Positions 35,261-43,949 of a DNA stretch of 64,000 nt are shown here, in pieces; position 1 is the stretch's first letter, and each line of letters opens with the position of its first letter. The notes beneath the pieces were generated by a model. That model made no database searches, had not been told where the DNA came from, and was given only the letters and a program-made list of their open reading frames with translations. The translations under genes were made by a program, and so were the position numbers. Where the stretch lies: assembly GCF_003610355.1 (NCBI RefSeq), contig NZ_RAPY01000001.1, positions 2,472,500 through 2,536,499 of the forward strand, given 5' to 3'. The stretch comes from Sphingobacterium detergens. Lineage in GTDB: Bacteria > Bacteroidota > Bacteroidia > Sphingobacteriales > Sphingobacteriaceae.

Positions 35261-36061
35261 TTATCTCCTTGGCTTAGGGAGCTCTTTGATCCAGATATTC
35301 TTAAAATCTACTGGTTGCCCCTCACTTTGCAAGGCGATAAATCCGCTACTCAACAACTTACCATCGATCTTAATTTTGGGGTCATACCCATTTGCTGTTC
35401 CCCCTCCGATCTGCGGTTTTGAGTATTCCAGAACGGTATCACCGTTAATAATATGTTTAATCAGTGAATCACCCAATACAATCAATTCTCCTTGAACCCA
35501 TTGATCACCATCATAAGTCTTGGAAGTCGAATTTAAACAATGTGAAGAAGCAATCTTACCTTTGTAAACCACGTTAGTCCCCGGAGAACACATATTACCT
35601 GTCGGCCGTGGCTCGCCATCACTTAATCCACCCAAAAGTTGCATTTCTACAGAGATGGGCCAATCTTGCTCTTTCAACATTGTTCGGGGATCTTGTGAAT
35701 GAAACATGACACCGCTATTGCGCAACGTATATGAAGGTGCTCCTTTGTGCAGATCACCCACAAACCGATATTCAAATTTTAAGTGATAATAAGAAAACGG
35801 TGTTTTATAATATAAATGACCAAACTGATCATTGAAATCACCATATTGATCGTATCTGATCTTAATAATTCCATCTTCAACCCTAAAGGTGTTCCCATAA
35901 TTCTCACCAACTTCATGGTGATGAATTTTGACAAACCAATCATTAATATCTTTCCCATCAAATAATGATTTCCAGCCCGCGTTATCAGACTTACCTTTTA
36001 TTCCGGCACAACCACCAAACACCGGAGCGGCGGCTAAAATTATATAAAACAATCTTTTCAT
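35261..36061 (-). CDS. DUF1080 / 3-keto-disaccharide hydrolase domain lipoprotein
   Basis: From the ATG at 36061 the protein has 266 residues, with a lipoprotein signal ending VFGGC. The domain starts GWKSLFDGKDINDWFVK and contains the family pattern LKFEYRFVGD, GVMFHSQDP, SVEMQLLGG and GFIALQSEGQPVDFKNIWIK. PF06439 members bind or hydrolyse 3-keto sugars, so it would act at the outer membrane on glucoside-derived intermediates. It stands alone. Confidence 0.9.
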   Translation of the reverse strand: MKRLFYIILAAAPVFGGCAGIKGKSDNAGWKSLFDGKDINDWFVKIHHHEVGENYGNTFRVEDGIIKIRYDQYGDFNDQFGHLYYKTPFSYYHLKFEYRFVGDLHKGAPSYTLRNSGVMFHSQDPRTMLKEQDWPISVEMQLLGGLSDGEPRPTGNMCSPGTNVVYKGKIASSHCLNSTSKTYDGDQWVQGELIVLGDSLIKHIINGDTVLEYSKPQIGGGTANGYDPKIKIDGKLLSSGFIALQSEGQPVDFKNIWIKELPKPRR

Positions 36062-36175
36062 TGAATACTTATTTGGTTTAAATCGGAGGGCAATATACGA
36101 CATATTCCATTAAGCCTCATTGAACAGGCTTGTTCTTAGTGTTTAATAGTAATTGCTTCTACACATCTTAGCTTG

Positions 36176-36328
36176 ATGTATAAAAATTTCGAGTGTAAAC
36201 AGCTCCAAGGCAAGGCTGTTGAAAGATTTCAACAGCGTTTCTGTGAGGGAAGATCAGGTATCATTTTTCCCGGATTTAGCAAACCTGACAGAATTCAAGT
36301 AACGATAGGAAAAATCACAGTAGACTAA
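36176..36328 (+). other. Possible 50-codon ORF in the gap between DUF1080 and PEP synthase genes
   Basis: An ATG at 36176 opens 50 codons to a TAA at 36326. The translation looks protein-like (VERFQQRFCEGRSGIIFPGF) but is unrecognised. A perfect inverted repeat (GCTGTTGAAA at 36215-36224 with its inverse at 36227-36236) lies inside. The frame could be real, or a decayed gene. The rest of 36062-36380 holds only the PEP synthase terminator. Confidence 0.22.
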
Positions 36329-36341
36329 TTTTCATATAAGA

Positions 36342-36373
36342 AATACTCCCGAGATTTTGATCCCGGGAGTATT
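36342..36373 (-). terminator. Terminator of the PEP synthase gene
   Basis: A 10-bp GC-rich stem (AATACTCCCG at 36342-36351 with CGGGAGTATT at 36364-36373) has a 12-base loop. It starts eight bases after the stop codon on the minus strand and is followed by a short T-rich run. Confidence 0.75.
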
Positions 36374-36380
36374 TTGAACT

Positions 36381-38813
36381 TTAATAAGCGACCAACTTCT
36401 CTTCGATTTCTTTGACGGCTTTCACTGTTTTCATAAAGGAATCGGGGGTAACGGAAATTGAATCTATACCTTCTTCGACCAGAAACTGGGCAAAATCCGG
36501 ATAATCGGATGGACCTTGACCGCAGATACCTACCTTGACTCCCTGCCTCTTTGCGGTGCGAATAAGGTTCGCAATCATTATTTTGACCGCAGCATTGCGC
36601 TCATTATATAAACCGGAGACTAAGGCCGAATCGCGATCCAATCCAAGTACCAACTGGGTAAGATCATTCGATCCAATGGAGAATCCATCGATATAACGAG
36701 CGAACTCTTCAGCGAGGATGACATTGGAAGGAACTTCCGCCATCAGATAAACCTCCATACCCTTTTGGCCCCGTTTAAGACCAAATTCCTCCATCACCTG
36801 ATAAACCCGCAGCAACTCATCTACTGTACGGCAAAATGGGATCATAACGACAACATTGTCTAGCCCCATTATTTCGCGAACTCTTTTTATCGCTCTACAT
36901 TCCATCCCAAAAGCCTCCTTATAGGCCGCTGAATAATATCTCGAAGCTCCCCTCCAACCAATCATTGGATTTTCCTCTCCGGGTTCAAAGTGCTTTCCAC
37001 CGGGCATATTATAGTATTCATTGGTTTTAAAATCTGAAAAACGAACGATTACCTTATTTGGATAATAAGCCGAAGCAATTTTACCGATTCCGTAGGACAG
37101 CTTTTCAATGAAATATTGCTGTTCATCTGCATAACCGGTAATAAGCGAGCTGATGTAATTGCTCAATTCGATATCATTGAGTTCCCGATGTTTTAAGAGC
37201 GCCATCGGATGAATCTTGATATAGTTGTTGATAATAAATTCTTCCCGTGCCAAACCTACTCCTTTTGCCGGATACTCCGCATATTGAAAGGCGATGTCCG
37301 GGGATCCAATATTCATCATTATTGGCGTACTCACCTCCGGTAAGTCAGAAAGATTATGTTCGTGCTTACTATATGGAATCTGTCCTTGGTAAATGAACCC
37401 GGTATCCCCTTCTGCACATGAAACAGTAACTTCCTGTCCGGTAAACAATGTTTCTGTCGCTCCATCACAGCCCACGATAGCGGGTACCCCCAATTCACGG
37501 GCAACAATAGCAGCATGACATGTCCGTCCACCTTTGTTGGTAATTATTGCAGCTGCCTTTTTCATAATTGGCTCCCAGTCGGGATCGGTTATCTCCGCAA
37601 CCATGATATCACCTGTATTAAAGTTGATCTCTTGTATATTTTGCTTATTGACACCTTTGAAATTATGAACTCTCCCCGAAGCAATCTTGTCTCCCACCGC
37701 AATACCTTTTAGCAGCACCTGCGAGGACCTGTTTTTCGCATTGATTTTATATTCCGTGATACAATTGGATTTTTTCAGTGAATGGATGGTCTCAGGTCTT
37801 GCCTGAACAATGTATAAATCACCTTTCAAACCGTCAAGAGCCCATTCTACGTCCATAGGACACCATTTTCCTTTGAGCGCCGTATAATACTCTTCAATAA
37901 TACACACCCATTTGGATAACTGAAGGATTTGCGCATCGCTCAGACAAAATCGCTTCGTGCTTTCCACTGGCGTATCTATTACCTTCACTGTTTCACTTTC
38001 TGAAACACTGTAAATCATCTGTAATTGTTTGCTCCCTAGCTTCTTTTCTACAATCGATGCGTAACCTCTTTTTAACAAAGGTTTGTATACAATAAATTCG
38101 TCCGGATTCACCATTCCCTGAACAAGAAGTTCGCCCAATCCATAAGATCCATTTATAATCACGGCATCTTTAAAACCACTTTCTGTATCAATAGAAAAAG
38201 CAACTCCTGAAGCCCCCAAATCAGATCGTACCATCTGTTGTATGCATACAGAAAGTCCGATATTAAAATGTCCAAAATTAAATGCTTCTCTATAACTGAT
38301 CGCCCGGTCAGTGAAAAGAGAGGCAAAACAATTTTTAATCGCTACCAAGAGATCTTGCCGCCCCCTAATATTTAAATAGGTATCCTGCTGACCAGCAAAT
38401 GAGGCATCAGGGAGATCTTCTGCGGTAGCAGAAGATCGGACCGCAACACCAAAGTCCTGTATATACTCTAAACCGATAAGCTCTTCGTAAGCGGCTAGGA
38501 TCTCCTGTTCCATTGCCGGCGAGAAAACACCTTGCTGAATCAATGTTCTGATCCTAGCACCACAACTGGTCAGCTCCCGCAGGTTTGTACTGTCAACACC
38601 CTTCAGTATATCTTTGATTTTCTGATCCAGTTGATTGTCGGTGATAAACTGAAAGTAAGCCTGACTGGTCACAATAAATCCATCTGGAATATTTACTCCT
38701 AAAGGTTTCAAATGCTGTAACATTTCTCCTAAGGAAGCACTCTTCCCTCCTACCAAATCAATATCCTCAATAGAGGCTTCAATCAGGCGCATTGTAAATC
38801 TGTTGTTGTTCAT
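36381..38813 (-). CDS. ppsA: Phosphoenolpyruvate synthase (pyruvate, water dikinase)
   Basis: This complete 810-residue enzyme converts pyruvate and ATP to phosphoenolpyruvate, AMP and phosphate for gluconeogenesis. The N-terminal ATP-grasp domain has VGGKSASLGEML and VRSSATAEDLPDASFAGQQD. The swivelling domain carries the phospho-histidine H433 in GGRTCHAAIVARELGVPAIV. The C-terminal TIM barrel has FSIGSNDLTQLVLGLDRD and the active-site Cys region GICGQGPSD. It stands alone on its strand, divergent from an AraC regulator that may control it. The start is the ATG at 38813; a second Met is at residue 8. Confidence 0.96.
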   Translation of the reverse strand: MNNNRFTMRLIEASIEDIDLVGGKSASLGEMLQHLKPLGVNIPDGFIVTSQAYFQFITDNQLDQKIKDILKGVDSTNLRELTSCGARIRTLIQQGVFSPAMEQEILAAYEELIGLEYIQDFGVAVRSSATAEDLPDASFAGQQDTYLNIRGRQDLLVAIKNCFASLFTDRAISYREAFNFGHFNIGLSVCIQQMVRSDLGASGVAFSIDTESGFKDAVIINGSYGLGELLVQGMVNPDEFIVYKPLLKRGYASIVEKKLGSKQLQMIYSVSESETVKVIDTPVESTKRFCLSDAQILQLSKWVCIIEEYYTALKGKWCPMDVEWALDGLKGDLYIVQARPETIHSLKKSNCITEYKINAKNRSSQVLLKGIAVGDKIASGRVHNFKGVNKQNIQEINFNTGDIMVAEITDPDWEPIMKKAAAIITNKGGRTCHAAIVARELGVPAIVGCDGATETLFTGQEVTVSCAEGDTGFIYQGQIPYSKHEHNLSDLPEVSTPIMMNIGSPDIAFQYAEYPAKGVGLAREEFIINNYIKIHPMALLKHRELNDIELSNYISSLITGYADEQQYFIEKLSYGIGKIASAYYPNKVIVRFSDFKTNEYYNMPGGKHFEPGEENPMIGWRGASRYYSAAYKEAFGMECRAIKRVREIMGLDNVVVMIPFCRTVDELLRVYQVMEEFGLKRGQKGMEVYLMAEVPSNVILAEEFARYIDGFSIGSNDLTQLVLGLDRDSALVSGLYNERNAAVKIMIANLIRTAKRQGVKVGICGQGPSDYPDFAQFLVEEGIDSISVTPDSFMKTVKAVKEIEEKLVAY

Positions 38814-38939
38814 TATACAATTATTTTACACGAAGTTAGGCTGCATTTTTTGAAGTCATTTGTTAAATATTAAGACAAACTGATATTATTTTAATAATTT
38901 TATTCACATCATATGCATATTTGTATTTATATTATATAA

Positions 38940-39824
38940 ATGGAAAACTACTTTGGACAGACCATCCTAACGAAAAATTCGATGTTTACCTTAGCAACTG
39001 CTGATATTTACCATGCAGCAAACAGCTTCCACAGTCATCGTGAACTCGAGCTGATTTATATCTGCTCGGGGGAGGGAACTTTTTCAATAGGTCAATCTTC
39101 CAAAAGAATTTCCAGCGGTACGATCATCCTCATTGGGGCAAATGCGCCACACATGTTCAAATTCGAAACGAACCGCTATTATGACTATGCCATGAAGCAC
39201 GGCCGGACACCGGTACCTCTCAAGCTGTTGACACTGCATTTTGATCCCAACAAATTAGGGCAAGATTTTCTCAATCTCCCTGAAAACAACTTATTAAGCA
39301 AGCTACTAACAGCTTCAAAGGTCGGATTGCAACTCGAAGGACGAACAAAAACGCGTGCGATAAGGAAGCTCAAGAAGTTAGAAAGCTGTGAAAGCTACGA
39401 ACAGCTCCCTTTGTTACTGCTGCTAATAAATGAAATCAGCGCAAGCCAAGATATTCCTCCGAGCAGCGAAAATGACGCTATCAAACCCTTTAAGAAAATA
39501 GACGAAACTCGTTTGAGCAGGATCTACTTGTACACCATGGACAATTTTTACAAAGACATCAAGCTAAGTGACATTGCAGGCATAGTATATATGGTTCCGA
39601 ATGCTTTTTGCCACTATTTTAAGTCACGTACCGGAAGAAGCTATTTTGACTTTCTCATTGAAGTCAGAATCGAACATGCCTGTAAGCTATTGCGTGACGG
39701 AAATGAGAGTGTTTCTGCCATCTGTACGAGCTCAGGATTTAACAATTTATCGAACTTCAACCGCTATTTTAAACAACAAACCGGAAAATCTCCGATTGCC
39801 TATCGGCAGGAACACCGACAATAA
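38940..39824 (+). CDS. AraC-family regulator with cupin sensor domain
   Basis: The 294-residue protein has an N-terminal cupin-like effector domain (about 20-150; SFHSHRELELIYICSGEGTF). Two C-terminal helix-turn-helix units follow (about 195-290; IKLSDIAGIVYMVPNAFCHY and SGFNNLSNFNRYFKQQTGKS). It is divergent from PEP synthase with 126 bases between, so it may switch between sugar use and gluconeogenesis. A CATATTTG element and the palindrome ATATGCATAT (38911-38920) lie in its promoter. Confidence 0.9.
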   Translation: MENYFGQTILTKNSMFTLATADIYHAANSFHSHRELELIYICSGEGTFSIGQSSKRISSGTIILIGANAPHMFKFETNRYYDYAMKHGRTPVPLKLLTLHFDPNKLGQDFLNLPENNLLSKLLTASKVGLQLEGRTKTRAIRKLKKLESCESYEQLPLLLLLINEISASQDIPPSSENDAIKPFKKIDETRLSRIYLYTMDNFYKDIKLSDIAGIVYMVPNAFCHYFKSRTGRSYFDFLIEVRIEHACKLLRDGNESVSAICTSSGFNNLSNFNRYFKQQTGKSPIAYRQEHRQ

Positions 39825-39840
39825 GTAATATTGTCATAAA

Positions 39841-40067
39841 TAGCTGCAACTCGTTATCTTTGATATAACCATACCTGATATGGTCATGCCCGCCAGCAAT
39901 AACTACGACTCTTCAATCGCCAAGATTTCCAACATTAACTTCAAGCTGATATCTTCTATCATACATAATCATTAAACAGGCACGGGATCCAATTTACATC
40001 CGATATTGAGAAAAACATCTCTATCTTCAGGCTGTTTTGGTAGAGATAAACAATTAGCTGATAATCA
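39841..40067 (-). pseudogene. Decayed gene fragment in the gap after the AraC gene
   Basis: On the minus strand two frames read like a single interrupted protein. One gives LPKQPEDRDVFLNIGC and ends at a stop near 39972. The next, in another frame, gives YQLEVNVGNLGD, a TGA at 39913-39915, then RVVVIAGGHDHIRYGYIKD. The composition is much more protein-like than the surrounding DNA. I do not recognise the family. It is probably the remnant of a lost gene and accounts for most of the 339-base gap 39825-40163. Confidence 0.4.
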
Positions 40068-40163
40068 AATTGAATAGTTTTCAATTTGGAAGTATGATTG
40101 TTATTAAAAAAATGAATTAACTTTAATATAGTCTTTTTTTGTTCATTTTAAACAGTAACCGTT

Positions 40164-40883
40164 ATGAAACTATCCAAGGGAATTTTTCTTGCATTTTTTG
40201 CTCTGTGTTATACATTACAGGCGTTTGCGACATGGTCAATTATTATAATAGATTCCAAAACTAAAGAAATTGGAATTGCCGGGGCTTCTTGTACCTACAG
40301 CGTATATGGGATTGGCACTATCGTTCCCGGAAAAGGAGCAGTTGTGGTTCAGGCAATGAGCAATAATAATGCTAGAAAAAAAGGAGCTACAATGGTTCAG
40401 CAGGGTATTGCCCCGAAAAAAATTCTGAGTGCCCTACGAGATCCCGTCTTTGATCCCGAAAACCAACAATATGCGATCATTTGTTTATATGATTTATCGA
40501 CCCCTGTCTCTTATACAGGCACATCGGCATCTCCTTTTAAGGGAAGTTTGACAGCAAATGGGGTTTCAGTTCAAGGAAATATATTAGCCGATCCCGGCGA
40601 ATTGAAAGCAATTCTAGATGCAGTATTAAAAGGGCAAAAAGAGCACTTAGATATAGCGGAAATTTTAATGCGTGCGCTTGAAGCGGGAGCAGAATTGGGG
40701 GGTGACAAAAGATGTGGTGAACGTAAAGCCGCAAGCGCCTTCATTAGCGTCGCAAAACCAAGTGATGATCCTCAAAATTTATCAATCAATCTGGTCGTGA
40801 CCGGAGAAAATGAAAATATCAATGCCATAACGGCCCTACGCAATAAGTTTGAAACCTGGAAAGCAGACGTTAAAAAAAGGTAG
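40164..40883 (+). CDS. Exported DUF1028-family protein
   Basis: The 239-residue protein has a signal peptide (about 1-22, ending AFA). The DUF1028 pattern starts right at the cleavage site: TWSIIIIDSKTKEIGIAGAS, then GIGTIVPGKGAVVVQAMSN and SYTGTSASPFKGS. The Thr that becomes residue 1 or 2 of the mature form suggests an Ntn-hydrolase-like enzyme that activates itself. The function is unknown. It stands alone. Confidence 0.88.
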   Translation: MKLSKGIFLAFFALCYTLQAFATWSIIIIDSKTKEIGIAGASCTYSVYGIGTIVPGKGAVVVQAMSNNNARKKGATMVQQGIAPKKILSALRDPVFDPENQQYAIICLYDLSTPVSYTGTSASPFKGSLTANGVSVQGNILADPGELKAILDAVLKGQKEHLDIAEILMRALEAGAELGGDKRCGERKAASAFISVAKPSDDPQNLSINLVVTGENENINAITALRNKFETWKADVKKR

Positions 40884-40889
40884 TGCATA

Positions 40890-41290
40890 AATTTTAGTCT
40901 ACCATCAACAGTCGTATGGATAGCATAAATCTGTTTTTTATCCGGCGAATTGACCATGGTTACAGACTGAAACTCTGTAAGGGTAATTTGTACTGATCTG
41001 ACCGAACCTTTAATCTAATAAAGTTCCTCCATGGCGATACCATTATACGGAAGATACTGCAATTCTTTAATAGCTAATTGTTGACCATGTGCATAAGTTG
41101 ATAGGCACTTTCTTTTTTAGCCAGCGGTGCACAGTGATAAATACAGGGGAAACAGCTAAAACAACATCTATAAAAAGGTGTCAGGGATGAAATTCAGTTG
41201 ACTGTCCAATTGAATTGGTTGTTACCAAAAAAGCATAGACTGCTTTATGATAAATCACTAATGGGAAACCGAAACTAAGGAATAATAAAA
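40890..41290 (-). pseudogene. Decayed gene between DUF1028 and tRNA-Leu
   Basis: The 539-base gap 40884-41422 contains coding-like stretches on the minus strand in shifting frames. HLFIDVVLAVSPVFITVHRW looks like a membrane helix with its flanks, near 41150-41210. LAIKELQYLPYNGIAMEEL follows, then a TAG at 41015-41017. The same frame continues with GSVRSVQITLTEFQSVTMVN and SPDKKQIYAIHTTVDGR. One frameshift and two stops would have to be repaired to restore it. The family is not recognised. Confidence 0.42.
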
Positions 41291-41369
41291 TTCATTCATT
41301 GCAAGAAAAATCCGCATTAAAAATATCTCGCTCATAATCTGTCCTGTACAACGAATGTAAGCAGAATAC

Positions 41370-41400
41370 TTGCAAGATATAGCTTAGGTTTATATATTTG
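41370..41400 (+). promoter_or_regulatory. Housekeeping promoter of tRNA-Leu
   Basis: TTG (41370-41372) and TATATTTG (41393-41400) are 20 bases apart, matching the -33/-7 consensus of the Bacteroidota housekeeping sigma factor. The -7 box is 22 bases before the tRNA. Confidence 0.65.
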
Positions 41401-41422
41401 CGACATCAAAAGAAATCCTAAT

Positions 41423-41504
41423 GCGGAAGTGGCGTAATTGGTAGCCGCACCAGACTTAGGATCTGGCGCCGCAAGGCGTGGGGGTTCGAGTCCCTTCTTC
41501 CGCA
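41423..41504 (+). tRNA. tRNA-Leu (anticodon UAG)
   Basis: The acceptor stem GCGGAAG pairs with CTTCCGC and the T-arm is GGGGTTCGAGTCCC. The anticodon stem-loop CCAGA-CTTAGGA-TCTGG shows anticodon TAG. A long variable arm (CGCCGCAAGGCG) marks it as a class II tRNA, consistent with leucine. CCA is not encoded. A strong terminator follows. Confidence 0.97.
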
Positions 41505-41508
41505 CTGG

Positions 41509-41540
41509 AAACCTCCTGAGTATAAAATCGCAGGAGGTTT
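41509..41540 (+). terminator. Terminator of tRNA-Leu
   Basis: A perfect 10-bp stem (AAACCTCCTG at 41509-41518 with CAGGAGGTTT at 41531-41540) is followed directly by TTTTATTTT. Confidence 0.88.
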
Positions 41541-41725
41541 TTTTATTTTAGAATATCCCAGAATTATCTGAGCCCCCCCTACCGCCGTAATCTATCTCCT
41601 ATTCAATAAGATATTTTGAATTACTATAAAACCCAATAAGCAAACAATTACAAAAATAAATTCATTATATTAGTGTTAATACTATTAACTTAATAAGCTA
41701 AGTATTAGCTATAACCGATTTGAAT

Positions 41726-41944
41726 ATGAACCTTTTATTTTTAAACATTGGAACCCAAGAACTCATTCTTCTCCTCCTGTTTATTCCGCAGTTCTTGGTC
41801 ATTTATACACTATACAATATTGTTACCAACAATAAGTTTACTAATGACAAGAAACTTCTTTGGGTTGTGGTTGTTTTCCTTTTCAATATTATCGGCAGTA
41901 TCTTATACTGGATGATTGAAACAAAAAAGCCAGAAGCTTATTAA
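41726..41944 (+). CDS. Small two-helix membrane protein, PLDc_N-like
   Basis: The preferred start is the ATG at 41726 (MNLLFLNIG), giving 72 residues. Two membrane helices (about 11-32 and 46-64) precede a conserved end, FNIIGSILYWMIETKK, which resembles the short phospholipase D N-terminal (PLDc_N) family found as stand-alone proteins in Bacteroidota. The role is unknown. Confidence 0.75.
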   Translation: MNLLFLNIGTQELILLLLFIPQFLVIYTLYNIVTNNKFTNDKKLLWVVVVFLFNIIGSILYWMIETKKPEAY

Positions 41945-42031
41945 CAATAAATAGCCATTCTCGACAACTATTGACATACAGGTGTCATCGTCGAATTTAT
42001 CTTTGCGGTATTCAACTAAAATAATATTATC

Positions 42032-42478
42032 ATGGCATTATTACACGCGTACTTAAATTTCAATGGCAATTGCGAAGAAGCATTTGACTTTTACAAAACA
42101 GTATTTAATACTCCACTAATCGGCGTTCATCGTTTCGGCGACATGCCTGCGGATCCCGAACATCCTATTGCAGAAGCTGATAAGGATAAAATTATGCATA
42201 CTGCACTCAATATTAACGATTCGGTTATGCTAATGGGCTCAGATTGTCTGGAGAGTTTCGGACAGAAAGCGACCTTTGGAACAGGCAGTTATTTGATGCT
42301 GGACGCTCAATCTGCAACAGAGGCCACAGAACTTTACAATAAGCTTTCAGTGGGTGCCCAAAATATGGAAATGCCTTTGGGCGAGCAGTTTTTCGCTGAA
42401 TTATTTGCATCCTTTCAGGATAAATTCGGCATTGCATGGATGATCCACTTTGAAGGCAACAAAAAAATGAGAGCATAA
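42032..42478 (+). CDS. PhnB-type VOC protein
   Basis: The 148-residue protein has the PhnB/3-demethylubiquinone methyltransferase-like VOC pattern: LNFNGNCEEAFDFYKTVFNT, then HTALNINDSVMLMGSD and FQDKFGIAWMIHFEG. It has no signal. Such proteins are small cytosolic metal-site or binding proteins of uncertain role. It is followed by a strong terminator. Confidence 0.85.
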   Translation: MALLHAYLNFNGNCEEAFDFYKTVFNTPLIGVHRFGDMPADPEHPIAEADKDKIMHTALNINDSVMLMGSDCLESFGQKATFGTGSYLMLDAQSATEATELYNKLSVGAQNMEMPLGEQFFAELFASFQDKFGIAWMIHFEGNKKMRA

Positions 42479-42517
42479 GGAATCCCTTCAAACAATACAG
42501 CTAAACATGTACACTGT

Positions 42518-42568
42518 CTATTACTCGATTTCCTGCAAATACATCGTTTGTAGGGAATCGAGTAATAG
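42518..42568. terminator. Long bidirectional terminator between convergent genes
   Basis: A 22-bp stem with two G-T wobbles (42518-42539 with 42547-42568; arm begins CTATTACTCGATT) has a 7-base loop. It separates the VOC gene from the membrane-protein gene that converges on it. Confidence 0.7.
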
Positions 42569-42601
42569 TTATTTGCATCTGGTTCGGGATTTAAAATATC
42601 G

Positions 42602-42955
42602 TCAGACTTTTCTCGGCGTTGTTCTACCAATAAAACCACATAGGTTCATAGCGATAAATTGTATTATTAACAGGATGACAAGATAACCAATTGGTTTTCC
42701 TAAAAAAAGACCAATTGTTATTTTTATCATTCCTGAAAAAAGAATGACCATCATAAAGTAAAATGTTGTCTTCGAAATAGTCTGCCGTAAATAGTTAAGG
42801 CTAAAAACTGAAAGATAAAATCCGGATAAGAGGATCAAATAAAACTTTAAAAATTCAGGTCCTTTCAAAGAAAATGGATTGTAAGTTTGATGGTTTATTA
42901 CAAGCCAGATCATACTTATTACAATTGTGGCCGAGTGAAATAGTATTCTTTTCAT
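42602..42955 (-). CDS. Small four-helix membrane protein
   Basis: The 117-residue protein is almost entirely hydrophobic, with helices near 7-20, 32-50, 66-80 and 88-106. I do not recognise the family and see no conserved charged motif. The start is the ATG at 42955. It is monocistronic. Confidence 0.55.
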   Translation of the reverse strand: MKRILFHSATIVISMIWLVINHQTYNPFSLKGPEFLKFYLILLSGFYLSVFSLNYLRQTISKTTFYFMMVILFSGMIKITIGLFLGKPIGYLVILLIIQFIAMNLCGFIGRTTPRKV

Positions 42956-43089
42956 CTGTCTGAATTATTTGTTCATCAATTATTTTTAGATAAGGTATTA
43001 TTCATAAGTATTTATTTGCAATGGTATTCATGAGCTCAATCGTTCAGCACAATTGGCTCAGGTTGCCTTCAGTGGTATAAATTCAGGTC

Positions 43090-43830
43090 TTAACCGCCAC
43101 AGCCCCCGCATCCTCCACAACCGCCGCAGCCACCACCACAACTTCCACCTCCGCTACAGCTTCCCCCCGTAGTAGCACAACTTCCGCCATCAGAATTAGT
43201 ATTGTTACCATTTTTTGGATTTTTCGTGATAGTACCACCAAAAATCCAGGAGAAAAAACCTAGCAAGAAGAAGATACTAATGACCAACACAATCATGGCT
43301 GCCAACGTATTAATCACTTCTCCTAGGCAAGACGTCATCATCAACAGCAGTGCAAAAAAAGGAACCAGCTTTAATCTTTTAAACCAACTCAGTCCCGAAG
43401 GTTTCACATTATTATTCCAAATATCGTTGGGTGCATCTTGATTAAAAATTTCTCTATAGCCGGCCAACGTATCTACAAACCATTTTTTGTGCCTGCTTTT
43501 CTCTGCGACGCCGCCTTTTGATGGGTGATGATGTAACTTTCTTTTCAAAATCTCGGGACAGAATTCCTCCCAATAGTTTTGAGTATACATAAGATGCATA
43601 TGCCAGACTTTATCTACGGTTTCACTTGGTGAAGCGCCGTTTGGCAAAATACAACAGAGATAGACAAACTTCTTATACTCTTCTATCGCTTTTTTTGTAA
43701 AGTCCAAAGTCCAGTTTTCTTCTTTGGCCAGTTTCTTTGAAAAAGGAAGATCAACATCTGGACTGTCTAACGAAAACTTCTGAAGCCCGCTCCAGAGAGA
43801 ATCATTCTGTAGTATGGTGTTTGTTTCCAT
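43090..43830 (-). CDS. GRDP-like membrane protein with Gly/Cys-rich tail
   Basis: The 246-residue protein has an N-terminal soluble domain of the glycine-rich-domain-protein type (about 10-125; PSETVDKVWHMHLMYTQNYW). Two membrane helices follow (about 150-165 and 175-197). The tail of about 40 residues is dominated by repeated Gly-Gly-Cys units (for example CGGGCGGCGGCGGCGG). The tail carries about eleven cysteines and could bind metal or make disulfide or thiol contacts. This architecture resembles the TIGR04222-type proteins of Bacteroidota, whose function is unknown. The start is the ATG at 43830. Confidence 0.75.
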   Translation of the reverse strand: METNTILQNDSLWSGLQKFSLDSPDVDLPFSKKLAKEENWTLDFTKKAIEEYKKFVYLCCILPNGASPSETVDKVWHMHLMYTQNYWEEFCPEILKRKLHHHPSKGGVAEKSRHKKWFVDTLAGYREIFNQDAPNDIWNNNVKPSGLSWFKRLKLVPFFALLLMMTSCLGEVINTLAAMIVLVISIFFLLGFFSWIFGGTITKNPKNGNNTNSDGGSCATTGGSCSGGGSCGGGCGGCGGCGGCGG

Positions 43831-43949
43831 TGTTTTAAATTTTAAGTTCTATTTCTTATTCAAATATGCTTTGATTAGAAAATATAAAAGTCCTGCAACA
43901 GTCTCTTTATGTTGTAAATAAATCTTAAATTAGTCTTACACAAAAACGG

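Noticed and set aside
41423..41504. tRNA-Leu as an integration site of a mobile element
   Set aside because: No integrase and no repeated tRNA end are visible in the window; only a decayed gene lies nearby, so it is left as a question.
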